From Liolophura sinensis (taxonomy: Eukaryota > Mollusca > Polyplacophora > Chitonida > Chitonidae), in the NCBI RefSeq assembly GCF_032854445.1, contig NC_088300.1, positions 3,350,001 through 3,414,000 on the forward strand: 64,000 nt of DNA, given 5' to 3'. The position numbers and the translations under genes are program-made. A model generated the notes under the pieces. That model ran no database searches. It saw only the letters and a list, made by a program, of their open reading frames with translations, and was not told where the DNA came from. Below are positions 52,099 through 62,839 of this stretch, piece by piece (the stretch's first letter is position 1; each line of letters opens with the position of its first letter).

Positions 52099-52350
52099 TA
52101 GGGGCCTCCGTGGCTCAGTTGGTTAGCGCACTAGCGCAGCATAATGACCCAGGAGTCTCTCACCAATGCGGTCGCTGTGAGTTCAAGTCCAGCTCTTGCT
52201 GGCTTCTGCTCCGGCCGTACATGGGAAGGTCAGGCAACAACCTACGGATGGTCATGGGTTTCCCCTCCGAGCTGTGCCTGGTTTCCTCCCACCATGACGC
52301 TGGCTGCTGTCGCATAAGTGAAATATTCTTGAGTACGGCATGAAATACCA
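52099..52350 (+). mobile_element. Full-length tRNA-derived SINE family A with 11-bp target-site duplication
   Basis: The element starts in TAGGGGCCTCCGTGGCTCAG with box A (TGGCTCAGTTGG, 52111-52122) and has box B (GAGTTCAAGTCC, around 52179-52190). The body contains GGGAAGGTCAGGCAACAACC and TTTCCTCCCACCATGACGCT. The tail is GAAATATTCTTGAGTACGGC, ATGAAATACCA. A perfect 11-bp direct repeat flanks it, so both ends are defined and insertion was by target-primed retrotransposition. The head-plus-conserved-tail layout is that of SINE families reported from molluscs. I do not assign a family name. Confidence 0.92.
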
Positions 52351-52361
52351 ATCTCATGTTC
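52351..52361 (+). repeat. Target-site duplication, right copy
   Basis: Exact repeat of the 11 bases at 52088-52098. Confidence 0.85.
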
Positions 52362-52450
52362 GAAGAAATTCCTAGGGACCCTGATATTTCAATCACTCTG
52401 AAACACCTACAAGAGGACATCATTGTTGTTCTTTCTGTTAGAGGTGTTCT

Positions 52451-53512
52451 TGCACATGGGGCACATATCTACCATGTGGATGCTTTGCAGCTTATGCACA
52501 ACCACAGAGAAGCACATGGGTCACATATCTGCCATCTGGATACTTTGCAGCTTGTGCACGATTACAGAGAAGCACATGGGGCGCATATCTGCCATGTGGA
52601 TGCGTCCCAGCTTGTGCACGACCATAGAGAAGCACATGGGGCACATATCTACTATGCTTCGCAGTTTGTGCACGACCACAAATAAGCACAAGGGGCACAT
52701 ATCTGCTATCTGGACGCTTCGCAGCTTGTGCACGACCATAGAGAAGCACAAGGTACACATATCTGCCATGTAGATGCATTGCAGCTTGTGCTTGGCCACA
52801 AAGAAGTACAAGGTACACATATCTGCCATCTGGATGTTTCGCAGCTTGTGCACGACCACAGAGAAGCACATGGGGCACATATCTGCTATGCTTCGCAGCT
52901 TGTGACACCACCACAAATAAGCACAAGGGGCACATACCTGCCATCTGGATGCTTCAACCACAGAGAAGCACATGGGTCACATATCTGACATATGGATGCA
53001 CATGGGTCACATATCTGCAATGTGGATGCGTCGCAGCATGTGCATGACCACAGAGAAGCACATGGGGCACATATCTGCCATGTAGATGCGTTGCAGCTTG
53101 TGCTTGGCCACAGAGAAGCACATGGGGCACATATCTGCAATGTGGATGCGTCGCAACTTGTGCATGACCACAGAGAAGCACATGGGTCACATATCTGACA
53201 TATGGATGCACATGGGTCACCTATCTGCAATGTGGATGCGTCGCAGCATGTGCATGACCACAGAGAAGCACATGGGGCACATATCTGCCATGTAGATGCA
53301 TTGCAGCTTGTGCTTGGCCACAGAGAAGCACATGGGGCACATATCTGCAATGTGGATGCGTCGCAGCTTGTGCTTGGCCACAGAGAAGCACATGGGGCAC
53401 ATATCTGACATGTGGATGCTTTGCAGCTTGTGCATGACCACAGATAAGCACATGGGGCACATATCTGCCATGTGGATGCATCACAGCTTGTGCATAACCA
53501 CAGATAAGCACT
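52451..53512 (+). repeat. 60-bp minisatellite, about 18 copies
   Basis: Units are GCACATGGGGCACATATCTG, CCATGTGGATGCGTCGCAGC, TTGTGCATGACCACAGAGAA. Some copies lack internal segments. A deleted unit (GACATATGGATGCACATGGG) recurs at 52987 and 53197, 210 bp apart, so a multi-unit block was duplicated. The array starts about 90 bases after the SINE target-site duplication. Frames of up to 150 codons on both strands are by-products of the 60-bp period. Confidence 0.95.
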
Positions 53513-53519
53513 TCTTGTA

Positions 53520-54690
53520 ATAAAGTGACACCTGTTTTATTTTGTGTTATATGGGTGAAAAACACTATAAAAAATCCAAAAACTGAAAAACTTTATATTT
53601 TGTTCGATCTTAATGGGTGTTTTTTCCCAACGATCTTGTGTTTTTTGAGGCTTTACTACCACGTTAGTATGTTTTTAACAGGAACAACTGAGGGGACAGT
53701 CTACATTTCCCATAAATTACAATGTAGGTGATTTTCCAGATTTATTTTTATACCCTCCTCTAACAGTGAAATAAGATTCAATCTGCCCTTAAAACAAACA
53801 TTTTCATTGGTGTGGCAAAATATTAAAACAAGAGAACAGTGTGATAACTTCAGACTCTGCAGATGAGTAGAAACATGGGCACACTGATGGTGATGTACAG
53901 GCAGGTCTACTGTGTATGGTGTTTACGCCTTTATAATACACACACTAAAACTTTTATAACATAAAAGCAGTAAAACTGTAGCAAACCACATAACAATTTT
54001 CTGACAAAAGCCACATTTTGACTGTGGTAATAATATTGATCTGTGATCACAGCTTTGAGATTCAAAGGAACAACATTTTTAAGACAGCTTAAACAAAGTC
54101 AGTTGGATTGATTACCAGATACTTTCGCTATTTTTGCCTGCCTATGAGCAGTATATGACTAATTTAATCAGTGGTACATAACTAGCCTGTGTAGGAGAGG
54201 GTAGTCTGACATACATAAGATTGGTATTAATACAATCATGTATTCAGTGGCTCACCGAGATGCAGACACTCTTACCTGCCAAAACAGCACGTCAAACAAA
54301 GGCCCTGCCTTATATGTACATGTATGAGAGCTGCAATTCTCCAGAGCAACCACACATGGAATGGCACCAAATGTGACATCTGGGCTCTGAGCATTTAAGG
54401 CAATTTGGAACATGGAACATGTAATCAACTTCCTTATGCTAGTTTCCATGGAAACTAAAATTTTACAGTTACTCCCTACAGTATTCTAAACAAGAATTTC
54501 TCATAATCTTTCAAGAATCCATCAATATGGATGTAATGGTGCAGCAAGATGACAGAATGAAGCTGTTAGCAGTACACTGCAATGATGTCCAGTGGCAGGA
54601 CACTTCACATTTCTCTTTGGAAACAAAGCTCTTGCTGATCGTAACTTGGATACCACCTGAAAGGGGTCCATTAATTCATTCTTCAAAAAT
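53520..54690. other. Intronic/intergenic DNA, no supported gene
   Basis: A+T-rich unique sequence with short frames only. Confidence 0.5.
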
Positions 54691-54694
54691 AATC

Positions 54695-55805
54695 TTTGTT
54701 GAGGAGAAGCCTGAAAGCCTCACAGCCTCACAGCCTCACAGCCAAACTGGTCAAATATTCTGTCTGGGATTGGTCAGATCTTTTGTTGAGGAGAAGCCTG
54801 AACGCCTCACAGCCAAACTGGTCAAATATTCTGTCTGGTCTTGGTCAAATCTTTTGTTGAGGAAAAGCCTGAAAGCCTCACAGCCAAACTGGTCAAATAT
54901 TCTGTCTGGGATTGGTCAGATCTTTTGTTGAGGAGAAGCCTGAAAGCCTCACAGCCAAACTGGTCAAGTATTCTGTCTGGTCTTGGTCAAATCTTTTGTT
55001 GAGGAGAAGCCTGAACGCCTCACAGCCAAACTGGTCAAATATGCTGTCTGGGATTGGTCAGATCTTCTGTTGAGGAGAAGCCTGAACGCCTCACAGCCAA
55101 ACTGGTCAAGTATTCTGTCTGGTCTTGGTCAGATCTTTTGTTGAGGAGAAGCCTGAACGCCTCACAGCCAAACTGGTCAAGTATTCTGTCTGGTCTTGGT
55201 CAAATCTTTTGTTGAGGAGAAGCCTGAATGCCTCACAAACAAACTGGTCACATATTCTGTCTAGGATTGGTCAAATCTTTTGTTGAGGAGAAGCCTGAAC
55301 GCCTCACAGCCAAACTGGTCAAGTATTCTGTCTGCGATTGGTCAGATCTTTTGTTGAGGAGAAGCCTGAATGCTTCACAGCCAAACTGGTCAAGTATTCT
55401 GTCTGGTCTTGGTCAGATCTTTTGTTGAGGAGAAGCCTGAACGCCTCACAGCCAAACTGGTCAAGTATTCTGTCTGGTCTTGGTCAAATCTTTTGTTGAG
55501 GAGAAGCCTGAAAGCCTCACAGCCAAACTGGTCAAATATTGTCTGGTCTTGGTCAGATCTTTTGTTGAGGAGAAGCCTGAACGCCTCACAGCCAAACTGG
55601 TCAAATATTGTCTGGTCTTGGTCAGATCTTTTGTTGAGGAGAAGCCTGAACGCCTCACAGCCAAACTGGTCAAATATTGTCTGGTCTTGGTCAGATCTTT
55701 TGTTGAGGAGAAGCCTGAATGCCTCACAGCCAAACTGGTCAAGTATTCTGTCTAGGATTGGTCAAATCTTTTGTTGAGGAGAAGCCTGAATGCCTCACAG
55801 CCAAA
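54695..55805 (+). repeat. 69-71 bp minisatellite, about 16 copies
   Basis: Units are GTTGAGGAGAAGCCTGAACG, CCTCACAGCCAAACTGGTCA, AGTATTCTGTCTGGTCTTGG, TCAGATCTTTT. Most are 71 bp. Three consecutive copies near 55530-55680 are 69 bp and in frame (LLLRRSLNASQPNWSNIVWS). The GGTCTTGG and GGGATTGG variants tend to alternate in the left part, suggesting dimeric amplification. Confidence 0.95.
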
Positions 55806-55992
55806 GGGATAAAGGCGACTTTCTCTTCATGACTAACAAATTAAGTTTTAGATAAGCAAACTAGTGTTCCATACCTCGACCCTTTGTCTCCTTCAAAGGG
55901 TCTGTTCCAAGAAATCAAATAGTCTAACAGCAGACAAAATAAATTGTTGAAATATATTTCAGAATTTTCAGAATTCAGAATTCAGAATTCTC

Positions 55993-56012
55993 AGAACGCC
56001 TCACAGCCATTT
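55993..56012 (+). repeat. Displaced fragment of the 71-bp unit
   Basis: TCAGAACGCCTCACAGCCAT contains the GAACGCCTCACAGCC core of the array that ended about 190 bases earlier. It follows a run of CAGAATT repeats. Confidence 0.6.
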
Positions 56013-56024
56013 ACATGACGATTC

Positions 56025-56150
56025 AATAAATGACCTTTGGCAAGTTACTGACAAACTTTCTCATGTGTGATGAACAGACCTCCAAACCATATCTTATTGG
56101 TGGAAAAATAGTGGTCTTCAGTGAACTTGAGACTGTCCAAATGGCCTTAT
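56025..56150 (+). mobile_element. Dispersed repeat, family C copy 2
   Basis: Matches 36175-36295: TTTGGCAAGTTACTGACAAA, ACCATATCTTATTGGTGGAA, GTGGTCTTCAGTGAACTTGA. Similarity is clear over about 110 bases, and the ends are undefined. Confidence 0.45.
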
Positions 56151-56411
56151 ACGTACGATCGATGTTGGACGCTTACTGTCGGCAAGGCTTTCACAAACAG
56201 CGAGAGAGAGAAACTACAAATTGTGGTTAGCATTCGTGTACCTGACTCTGCTCCCTATACTTACCTCAGGATCACTTGTCACAGTTTGCAGTACTGTACA
56301 TGCACATGTAATATGAAATTCTGAGATTGTCCGTATACGGGTGTGTTCTTGCTTCAGGGCCTAGATTTAAGTTATGAAAAGTTTGTTTCCTGAAGTGCTA
56401 GTAGTGTTACC

Positions 56412-56800
56412 GGCAGGTACCTGAATATCTATCACAAGTACATAAATATCTATCGCAGGTATGTGAATATCTATCGCAGGTACGTGAATATCTATCGCAG
56501 GCATGTGAATATCTATCGCAGGTACGTGAATATCTATAGCAGGTATGTGAATATCTATCGAAGGTACGTGAATATCTATAGCAGGTATGTTAATATCTAT
56601 CGCAGGCACGTGAATATCTATAGCAGGTATGTGAATATCTATCGCAGGTATGTGAATATCTATCACAGGTACGTGAATATCTATCGCAGGTACCTGAATA
56701 TCTATCACAAGTACATGAATATCTCTCGCAGGTACCTGAATATCTATCACAGGTACGTGAATATCTTTTGCAGGTACATGAATATCTATCGCAGCTACCA
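56412..56800 (+). repeat. 21-bp minisatellite, about 18 copies
   Basis: Units are AGGTACGTGAATATCTATCG then C, with GTACGTG, GTATGTG, GCACGTG and GTACATG variants. Several frames are open on both strands (plus VNIYRRY, minus VPAIDIH and CDRYSRT). Many copies hold an E-box-like CACGTG or TACGTG core. Confidence 0.95.
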
Positions 56801-56804
56801 TTAG

Positions 56805-59565
56805 TCACACTATGGTCACAATAGTTACGTGTATGCAACACTAGCAAGGGTCTCAATTGTGAAACCGTCTTCTGAATGCTTCAACCCCACATGTATACCC
56901 AGTGTGGCAGATAGCCCAATAGAAACATCACAGCACACAGGAACGTGTAACTGTAAAAGGAAACGTGTGCCAGAAATGTCAGTCCGAAAGAGAACAGCAG
57001 AATGTGCTATTTACAAACTTAAACATCGTGAATCAATGGAGACATGTAAGAGACCTGTCTGATAAGTTCAGTGCCAAACACCAATGTGCCAACAGAGGGT
57101 CTGTGGGAAAAGTCAGCCATACACACATTGCCAATCCCAATCAATCTGTAGGCTTGGATGAGAAACGAGGCACTGACAAATTATAGGTTTTACTGTCAGA
57201 TTATATATGTTATACCATTTATTACAGAGTACTTAACTTTGGATTATGACACTCAGCCTGGTGAATGAAGACTGGCAAAATTTCTACCACTATGACAAGG
57301 ACACTAGCGTCATACTGTGGAACAACAGAACATTTGTAAGGCCAGAGAAACAAAGTAAAACAGGCTTTATAGTATGTGGTATTTTGATACCTTGTTGATC
57401 TGTTCTACATTAATTCTCTTCACTGAGGGTAGCATCCCAGAACACAAATCCTGTGTTTCATACACAGGTGCGCATATAAATTCTTCATTTCTTGTATATG
57501 ATTTATTAAATAAACACTCTGACTGTAGTATGGATCTAATTACGAATAACTGTACTCAATGTTGTAAAATTCCTAAATAAATTTGTATATCAGTATTATT
57601 ATTTTCCACTTTAAGATTCCTTTTTCAGACTTAGTACTTCTTTCTTTTTGGAAAACTTAATAAAATAACAGCTAAGACTACATACGTATTCTCAGATCTT
57701 GCTATAAGATCAATCCTTAAACACAATATAACATGCTGAGCCCTGTTCATCACATGGGAGGAAAATGTGGCGGGATTCAAGCTGACTTATATCCATGTCA
57801 GACACTGAACAAAGCTGGTAGCTGCCAACAGGTATGTATGAATGAATTGATCTATTTTGATGATGATTCCACCCAGAAAGTCAGTCAGGCTGACCTGGCA
57901 AGAAAACAGAACAACTGAAAGACATGGCCAGACAGATGGGAATGATGAGAGCATGGCACAAAGCAGCCAATCTGCTCCAATTAAAACTGTGTATGCTCTT
58001 GTTCTTGAATTTCTGCCAGAGTAAATATTTATGTGTCTACATTTGTTTGGCCCCATGAGGAACTGACTAGAACACTTATAATAATTGGTAAGATTAGCAA
58101 TCTGTTCAAAAATATTATATAAATCTGTGAAAAGGTTTAACTTTATGAGTGGAAGATACTTGTGACCTATGATGAGTCTTTATAGGTAAACCCTCAATGT
58201 CAAAGAAAAAACAACTCAAGGAATTCGTTCGTATTATCACAGAAGAACACATCATTTGGTGTTAGTCAAAATCAACTCTTCATAAGACCAAGAATAAAGT
58301 TTTACACAAACATTACAGAAATAATGATAAGCTTGTGAACACAAGTGAGCTACCTGTATACGTACATGGTCATGTCTCAAAATTGACAGCTGTCCCCGCA
58401 ACTGTCCCAAACAGCAAGAGGAATATGGTAATGGGAGATTCTTTCAGCATGAATATTTTTTAAAAATTTATACTATTGACTTTGTTTAAAATACACTGTA
58501 TACTTTCCTTGTGAAAAATGCAAACAAGTTAGTAGATTTTTAAAAAAATATATCTGATTGGTGTTAACTGAAATTCCTGCTTTAATATATATATCTATAC
58601 ATGTACAAACTTGTCTGAGAGCATGTACATAATCTCCACAAGCTCACAAGCAACCCCAACTGACTTTTCTCCAACGTATTAATCACAAATGCCAATAGCT
58701 TCATCTCAGTTACAGGACAATATGAGCTGTTAATGTTTCAGATAACCAAACAGTTGTGTACATCATAACACCGTTACACAAGACAAGTATGTGCAGTTAA
58801 GCTATAATTACAATTTCTATTTCAGCTAACTTGGTCTCACAAATGAGGTAAGGCACATGTATGTAATATAACTAGGATTGTTAATACTAGTACAAATTAT
58901 TTTATTAATGAATTAATATCTGTAGCAGACTAAACACAACTTTTTGATAGCATAAAAGACATGAAACACTGTTATCAACAGTTCATTGTGATCATTGATA
59001 GTTAAACAGCTGGTTCTTTGCTCATTGTTCCATAATCAGATGTTGTATTTCAAGTCGTAACCTTACTGTTAAAACAGCAAATTCAGTGGTGAATAATCAT
59101 ATGCGGTGTTAAAAACCTGTTACAATAACATGTGACACTGTTGTGAGCAAAGAAAAGTAACCTGTCTCAACTGTCTTACCACTAACACAGCAATGCATAC
59201 ATATTTGGTGAGGTATCAGTTACAGCTACAAAGTATTTAAAACCAAAACATTACACACAGAATTCAATTCATTTATCTGATTTCCTTTAATGTCATACTC
59301 AAAGACTTTTTGGCTTACACAATGATGGCCAGATTTATGGCTGAAGAACTTTAAAGCACTAATTGAAATCATTCTTTTTTGACCATACATCATAAAAAAC
59401 TAGCCAAACTTGAAGAGTCAGCCATCTACAAACTGATTCCCAAGTTGACTTAAATACATGTAGCTTGCCATTCAGAGAATCTCTGCTACTTAATTCAAAT
59501 CATTCGTGACTCTGATGCTATATGTCCAGCATGCACAAAATCAACAGAGACTTCCAGTCCAATAC
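56805..59565. other. Intronic/intergenic DNA, no supported gene
   Basis: A plus frame at 57733-57918 contains a possible donor (CAACAG then GTATGT at about 57833), but no matching acceptor or recognised protein. Otherwise the sequence is A+T-rich with closed frames. Confidence 0.45.
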
Positions 59566-59570
59566 ATACA

Positions 59571-59813
59571 GATGCCCATGCCGGCAAAGTCCTGCCGCCA
59601 CTGAAGTATCATGCCAACAACACCAGACATGACACCCCAATCAACACTCACATTGGGTTAACAAGTCCTGCTTCCTTGCTCTAACCTCTCGGTCCTGAGC
59701 ACTACAAGACAGCAACAAGTACCATTTTTAAAGTCTTTGGTATGACACAACCCGGGTTTGATCCCATGTCACGGACTTCGAGGCAGATGTTCCAACCATT
59801 AGGCCACCAAAGC
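59571..59813 (-). mobile_element. tRNA-derived SINE family B, copy 2
   Basis: Minus-strand head with GGCCTAATGGTTGGAACATC (box A region) and GGATCAAACCC (box B, 59754-59764 on plus). It shares AAGTACCATTTTTAAAGTCT and TCCTGCCGCCACTGAAGTAT with the copy at 39787-40120. The tail beyond 59571 is absent, so the copy is 3'-truncated. Confidence 0.75.
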
Positions 59814-59819
59814 AGTCTC

Positions 59820-60610
59820 AATAAACAGAGGCAAAATAAGAGTTAGGTGGAGGGTTGACAATATTTCAACCATATCTTCGCATATGTAAACTAGTGTTGA
59901 CAGCATAGTTCTCTGAGCATGAGCAAATTTGAATAACGACAGAAAAAATAGATCATATAAGGCTGTATTACCCCAGAGAACATTGTATTCTTGACACTTT
60001 TGGCAGAATTATTTCACACCTAATACTACAATTGGGCATGCAATCCTGCACTTGAAACTTAATCAAAATACCTGCTGTTACTGCCTAGAAACTGGTTTGT
60101 GTCCTGTGACAGATAACACACTTAATTTCTATTTCATGCTGAATCTATCTCCATGTTTAAGCTCAGCCACATTTTAGATCTCGTAGATATAAATACCACA
60201 CACAAATCTGGTCGCATAATACCTCAGGATAGAACACAATCTGTTGCCATATATTGACAGAGATTTTCGAGTATGGTAAAGGATACTGTTGGTTCGAATA
60301 TTATTGATAAACCTTCATAAATCTACTACTAGAAACGTTTCCATACCGTGAGAGTATATAAATTGTTTGTAATAATCACCTGAATATAAATTTAAGGCGC
60401 GTAATAAAGAACATGCAACACCTAGAAATGGGCTGTCGTATAAAGAAACAGTGTGTATTATGCACAGATACATCGGTTACGCCCCCTGACAGAAAAACCC
60501 GGCACGGTCAGTATCTAAGGAATGTACGGTAATTATGAGATATATCAGGTATCCAACGCCAACATCACAGAAAACAGGAAAGAAAATGCACTTGAAACAT
60601 AATTCAAAAG
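59820..60610. other. Unique DNA just inside the putative SNAP25 first intron
   Basis: A+T-rich. No gene or repeat recognised. Confidence 0.5.
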
Positions 60611-60616
60611 TCATAC

Positions 60617-60675
60617 CTTGGCAAATGATGCCACAACCAAGTTGTTGCACACAGCGAAATTCCCGTCAGATTCAC
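60617..60675 (-). other. SNAP25: Candidate noncoding first exon of SNAP25
   Basis: On the minus strand the segment between the promoter-like motifs and a donor (GCCAAG then GTATGA, intron starting at 60616) would be a 5' untranslated exon. The coding exon at 47748-47870 has an acceptor before its ATG and therefore needs such an upstream exon. No other clear minus-strand donor with promoter context was found in between. The exact start is not visible. The link to SNAP25 is inference from strand and order. Confidence 0.4.
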
Positions 60676-60676
60676 C

Positions 60677-60700
60677 AAAATGGCTGTCACGTGACGTCAC
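60677..60700 (-). promoter_or_regulatory. Promoter-like cluster: YY1-like site, E-box and CRE
   Basis: CACGTG (60688-60693) overlaps a perfect TGACGTCA (60692-60699), with AAAATGGCTG (60677-60686), a YY1-like core, beside it. This order, just upstream of a minus-strand splice donor, is typical of a core promoter region. CRE control of SNAP25 would suit a neuronal gene, but this is inference. Confidence 0.45.
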
Positions 60701-60993
60701 AATGCCATTCCGAGGCTCATTAATTTGGTCGGAAAACCTCAGCTATTTTAAGCAAAATAAACTCTGTCACCAATATACTTCATGTTTTGATTGTGGATCA
60801 TCTATGGGGATTTACAAATGTCAAATACGCTACCAAAGAAAAATGTGAAATAAACAAAACTTCCAATAAGCTATGCTATTTATTCCATATGTTTTAATCA
60901 TGTGTTTGTGAAGTTTAGTTTTTATTCTGAAGGCAGAGAATCACCAATCCGTCTGAACGAATGGAGATTTAAAAGGCTGAGCACATGAATTTT

Positions 60994-61001
60994 TGACGTC
61001 A
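60994..61001 (+). promoter_or_regulatory. CRE upstream of plus-strand first exon
   Basis: TGACGTCA lies 74 bases before the ATG at 61068, on the far side of a bidirectional region whose other CRE is at 60692. Confidence 0.35.
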
Positions 61002-61067
61002 TCACATAACGTTCTACACAAATTTGAGGAAAAGCCCAGGGAAATTTGTCGATAAGCCTAATAGCAC

Positions 61068-61104
61068 ATGATGGCGAGTTCTAGAGATCTTGGAAACAAG
61101 CGTT
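61068..61104 (+). CDS. Candidate first coding exon of a plus-strand gene, unidentified
   Basis: ATGATGGCGAG, a start context that also fits a YY1-like core, is followed by 12 codons (MMASSRDLGNKR) and one base, then a strong donor (GTAAGTATA) at 61105. It lies about 70 bases downstream of a TGACGTCA and runs away from the SNAP25 promoter candidate, so the two would be divergent. Without the donor the frame runs on for 74 codons, but the donor is close to consensus. The exon ends in phase 1. The product is not recognised. Confidence 0.4.
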
Positions 61105-61109
61105 GTAAG

Positions 61110-62050
61110 TATACAATGCGACTGAATACTAGATGCAAACATTTTATTCACGGTAGTCTGTGCATGACATATGCACAGACATTGTTTCTTGCAGTGAAAC
61201 ATGAACTGTTGTTGGTGAGACAGTGGTTTGACTGGACGAAGGCCCTAGCTGTGGATGTGCTAAAGCCCAAATTGATCATGTACATGTACTGAATGATGCA
61301 CGTCTACATAGTCCTACATTTGAAAGTTACAAAAGTGGTGTGAATTTACGGGAATGACTAGTAAAATTTAAGATTATTTATCATTACATACAAACAAGCT
61401 AGCCATTTGCATGGCTACAATGTAAATAGGTTTTAAAAATTGATATTGATTGATCGCCTCAAAGTTTAGTGCATCAAGATGGACTCAGTGTGTTATTTTA
61501 AAGTTCTGAAGTTCATGATAACACTCATAACACTGAGTCCATTGCCGACTCTCAAACAAATTGACGCATATCTGCGCATGCCAACTCGATGGAGCCAATC
61601 TCAATGAGGTCCGCGCTCACGGCATCCAAACTTACCTGCACGAAAAATACGAGTTCTTTTTTATGCCTTTTTGGCAAGAAGGTTGAAGTTGTTCTGGGAG
61701 ACGGCAATCAAAATATAATAGTTTTCTTGAGGATTTTAATACCTAAACTCAGTTGCATTTCAAACCCAGAAGTAGGTCATGTCACACTTGAAAATGGCTG
61801 TCGACCTTGAGTCACATGGTACCGCCGAAGTTCTAGCAATAATGTGACCACCAATCAGCAAGTTAATTAGTTTCATAGGTGAGGAAAGTAAATTAATAGG
61901 TTTGTATTAGAGATTCCACCGTAAAAATTACATATAAATGAGGAGAGGAGGTTAGTTAGAGTGCCATAAGTGGGAGGAGATGGAGTTTGAAATCTGTGCC
62001 ATGTTTTTTGAGAGACGTTGAATGTCAGAATTTTAAAATATCGGACATCT
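61110..62050. other. Presumed first intron of the plus-strand gene
   Basis: No coding exon recognised on plus. On minus there is a perfect donor (GTGCAG then GTAAGT at 61635) with GACAGCCATTTTC about 170 bases upstream. This may be an alternative minus-strand first exon. Confidence 0.35.
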
Positions 62051-62054
62051 AGAT

Positions 62055-62400
62055 GGGCTACTCAAAGTCGGGAGACCTGGCATCAAACCCACATCAGATC
62101 GGGTCGGTTTGGGTCATACCAAAGGTTTTAAAATGGTACTTGTTGCTGGCTCACTTGGCACTCAGGACTGAGAGGTCAGAGTAAGGAAACTAGACTGGTT
62201 GGCATAGTGTCCGTATAATGTGATTGGTTTTGGTATCATAATCTGCTGTCTTCAGCATGATACTTAAGTGGAACTTAAGTGGTAAAACTTTGGTGGCATG
62301 GACTCGCCTGTCACAAGAAGACACAGTATATGTACTCACATCTGATGACTCGTCATCGTCGTATAACAGAAAAATTGTACAATGTTAAACCCTAAGGCAT
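62055..62400 (+). mobile_element. tRNA-derived SINE family B, plus-strand copy
   Basis: The head region carries GGCATCAAACCC (box B) and TTTGGGTCATACCAAAGGTT, then TTAAAATGGTACTTGTTGCT, the same block as on the minus strand at 40030 and 59720. The tail contains GATGACTCGTCATCGTCGTA and AATGTTAAACCCTAAGG. Box A is degraded. Confidence 0.65.
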
Positions 62401-62839
62401 ACTTACATACATACACATACAGATATTTATATCTAAAATTTAAACCTTTTGTGAAGACTTCCTGTAAACAGGTAGGCCCCAATCCCATTACACTGACTAG
62501 TAGTGTGTTGAGAAATATTTTGCATATATATTCACTCAACCTCTAGTCAGAGATCCCTCCTTTCGCTGATTGCAGGGCGAATAAGCATGCATTTTACATA
62601 CGGCGCCCAGTGGTAACATCTCCCATTCTCATTGTCACACACAACAAGCTGAATCAGCATTTCTTGTTTTTCTCATGAGTTCACACAGTTTTGAGGAGAC
62701 GGGCACTAATTTTTGGTACTTGCTAGACTGATTATATATCTTGCATAGTTGGGTCTGTTGGCTGAACGGTTGCCGTTGGTAGGTATTGTAAAATTAGCTA
62801 GTATGTACCATCAGCCCATTAAACATTTTTGTATTTTAG

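Noticed and set aside
52356-53565. Overlapping frames of up to 154 codons on both strands, some Cys-rich
   Set aside because: All come from the 60-bp array. The Cys residues reflect the repeated GTGCA/TGCAC content and not a secreted Cys-rich protein.
54527-55777. Frames with FVEEKPERLTAKLVKYSVWS repeats
   Set aside because: Generated by the 69-71 bp array. The frame shifts wherever the unit is 71 bp.
56829-57062. 77-codon plus frame containing CNCKRKRVPEMSVRKRTAEC
   Set aside because: Basic, Cys-containing peptide with no known family. Length is within chance expectation and there are no splice sites.
57733-57918. Plus frame with possible donor after CAACAG at about 57833
   Set aside because: No acceptor in a suitable phase and no recognised protein. 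It also lies inside the putative SNAP25 first intron on the opposite strand.
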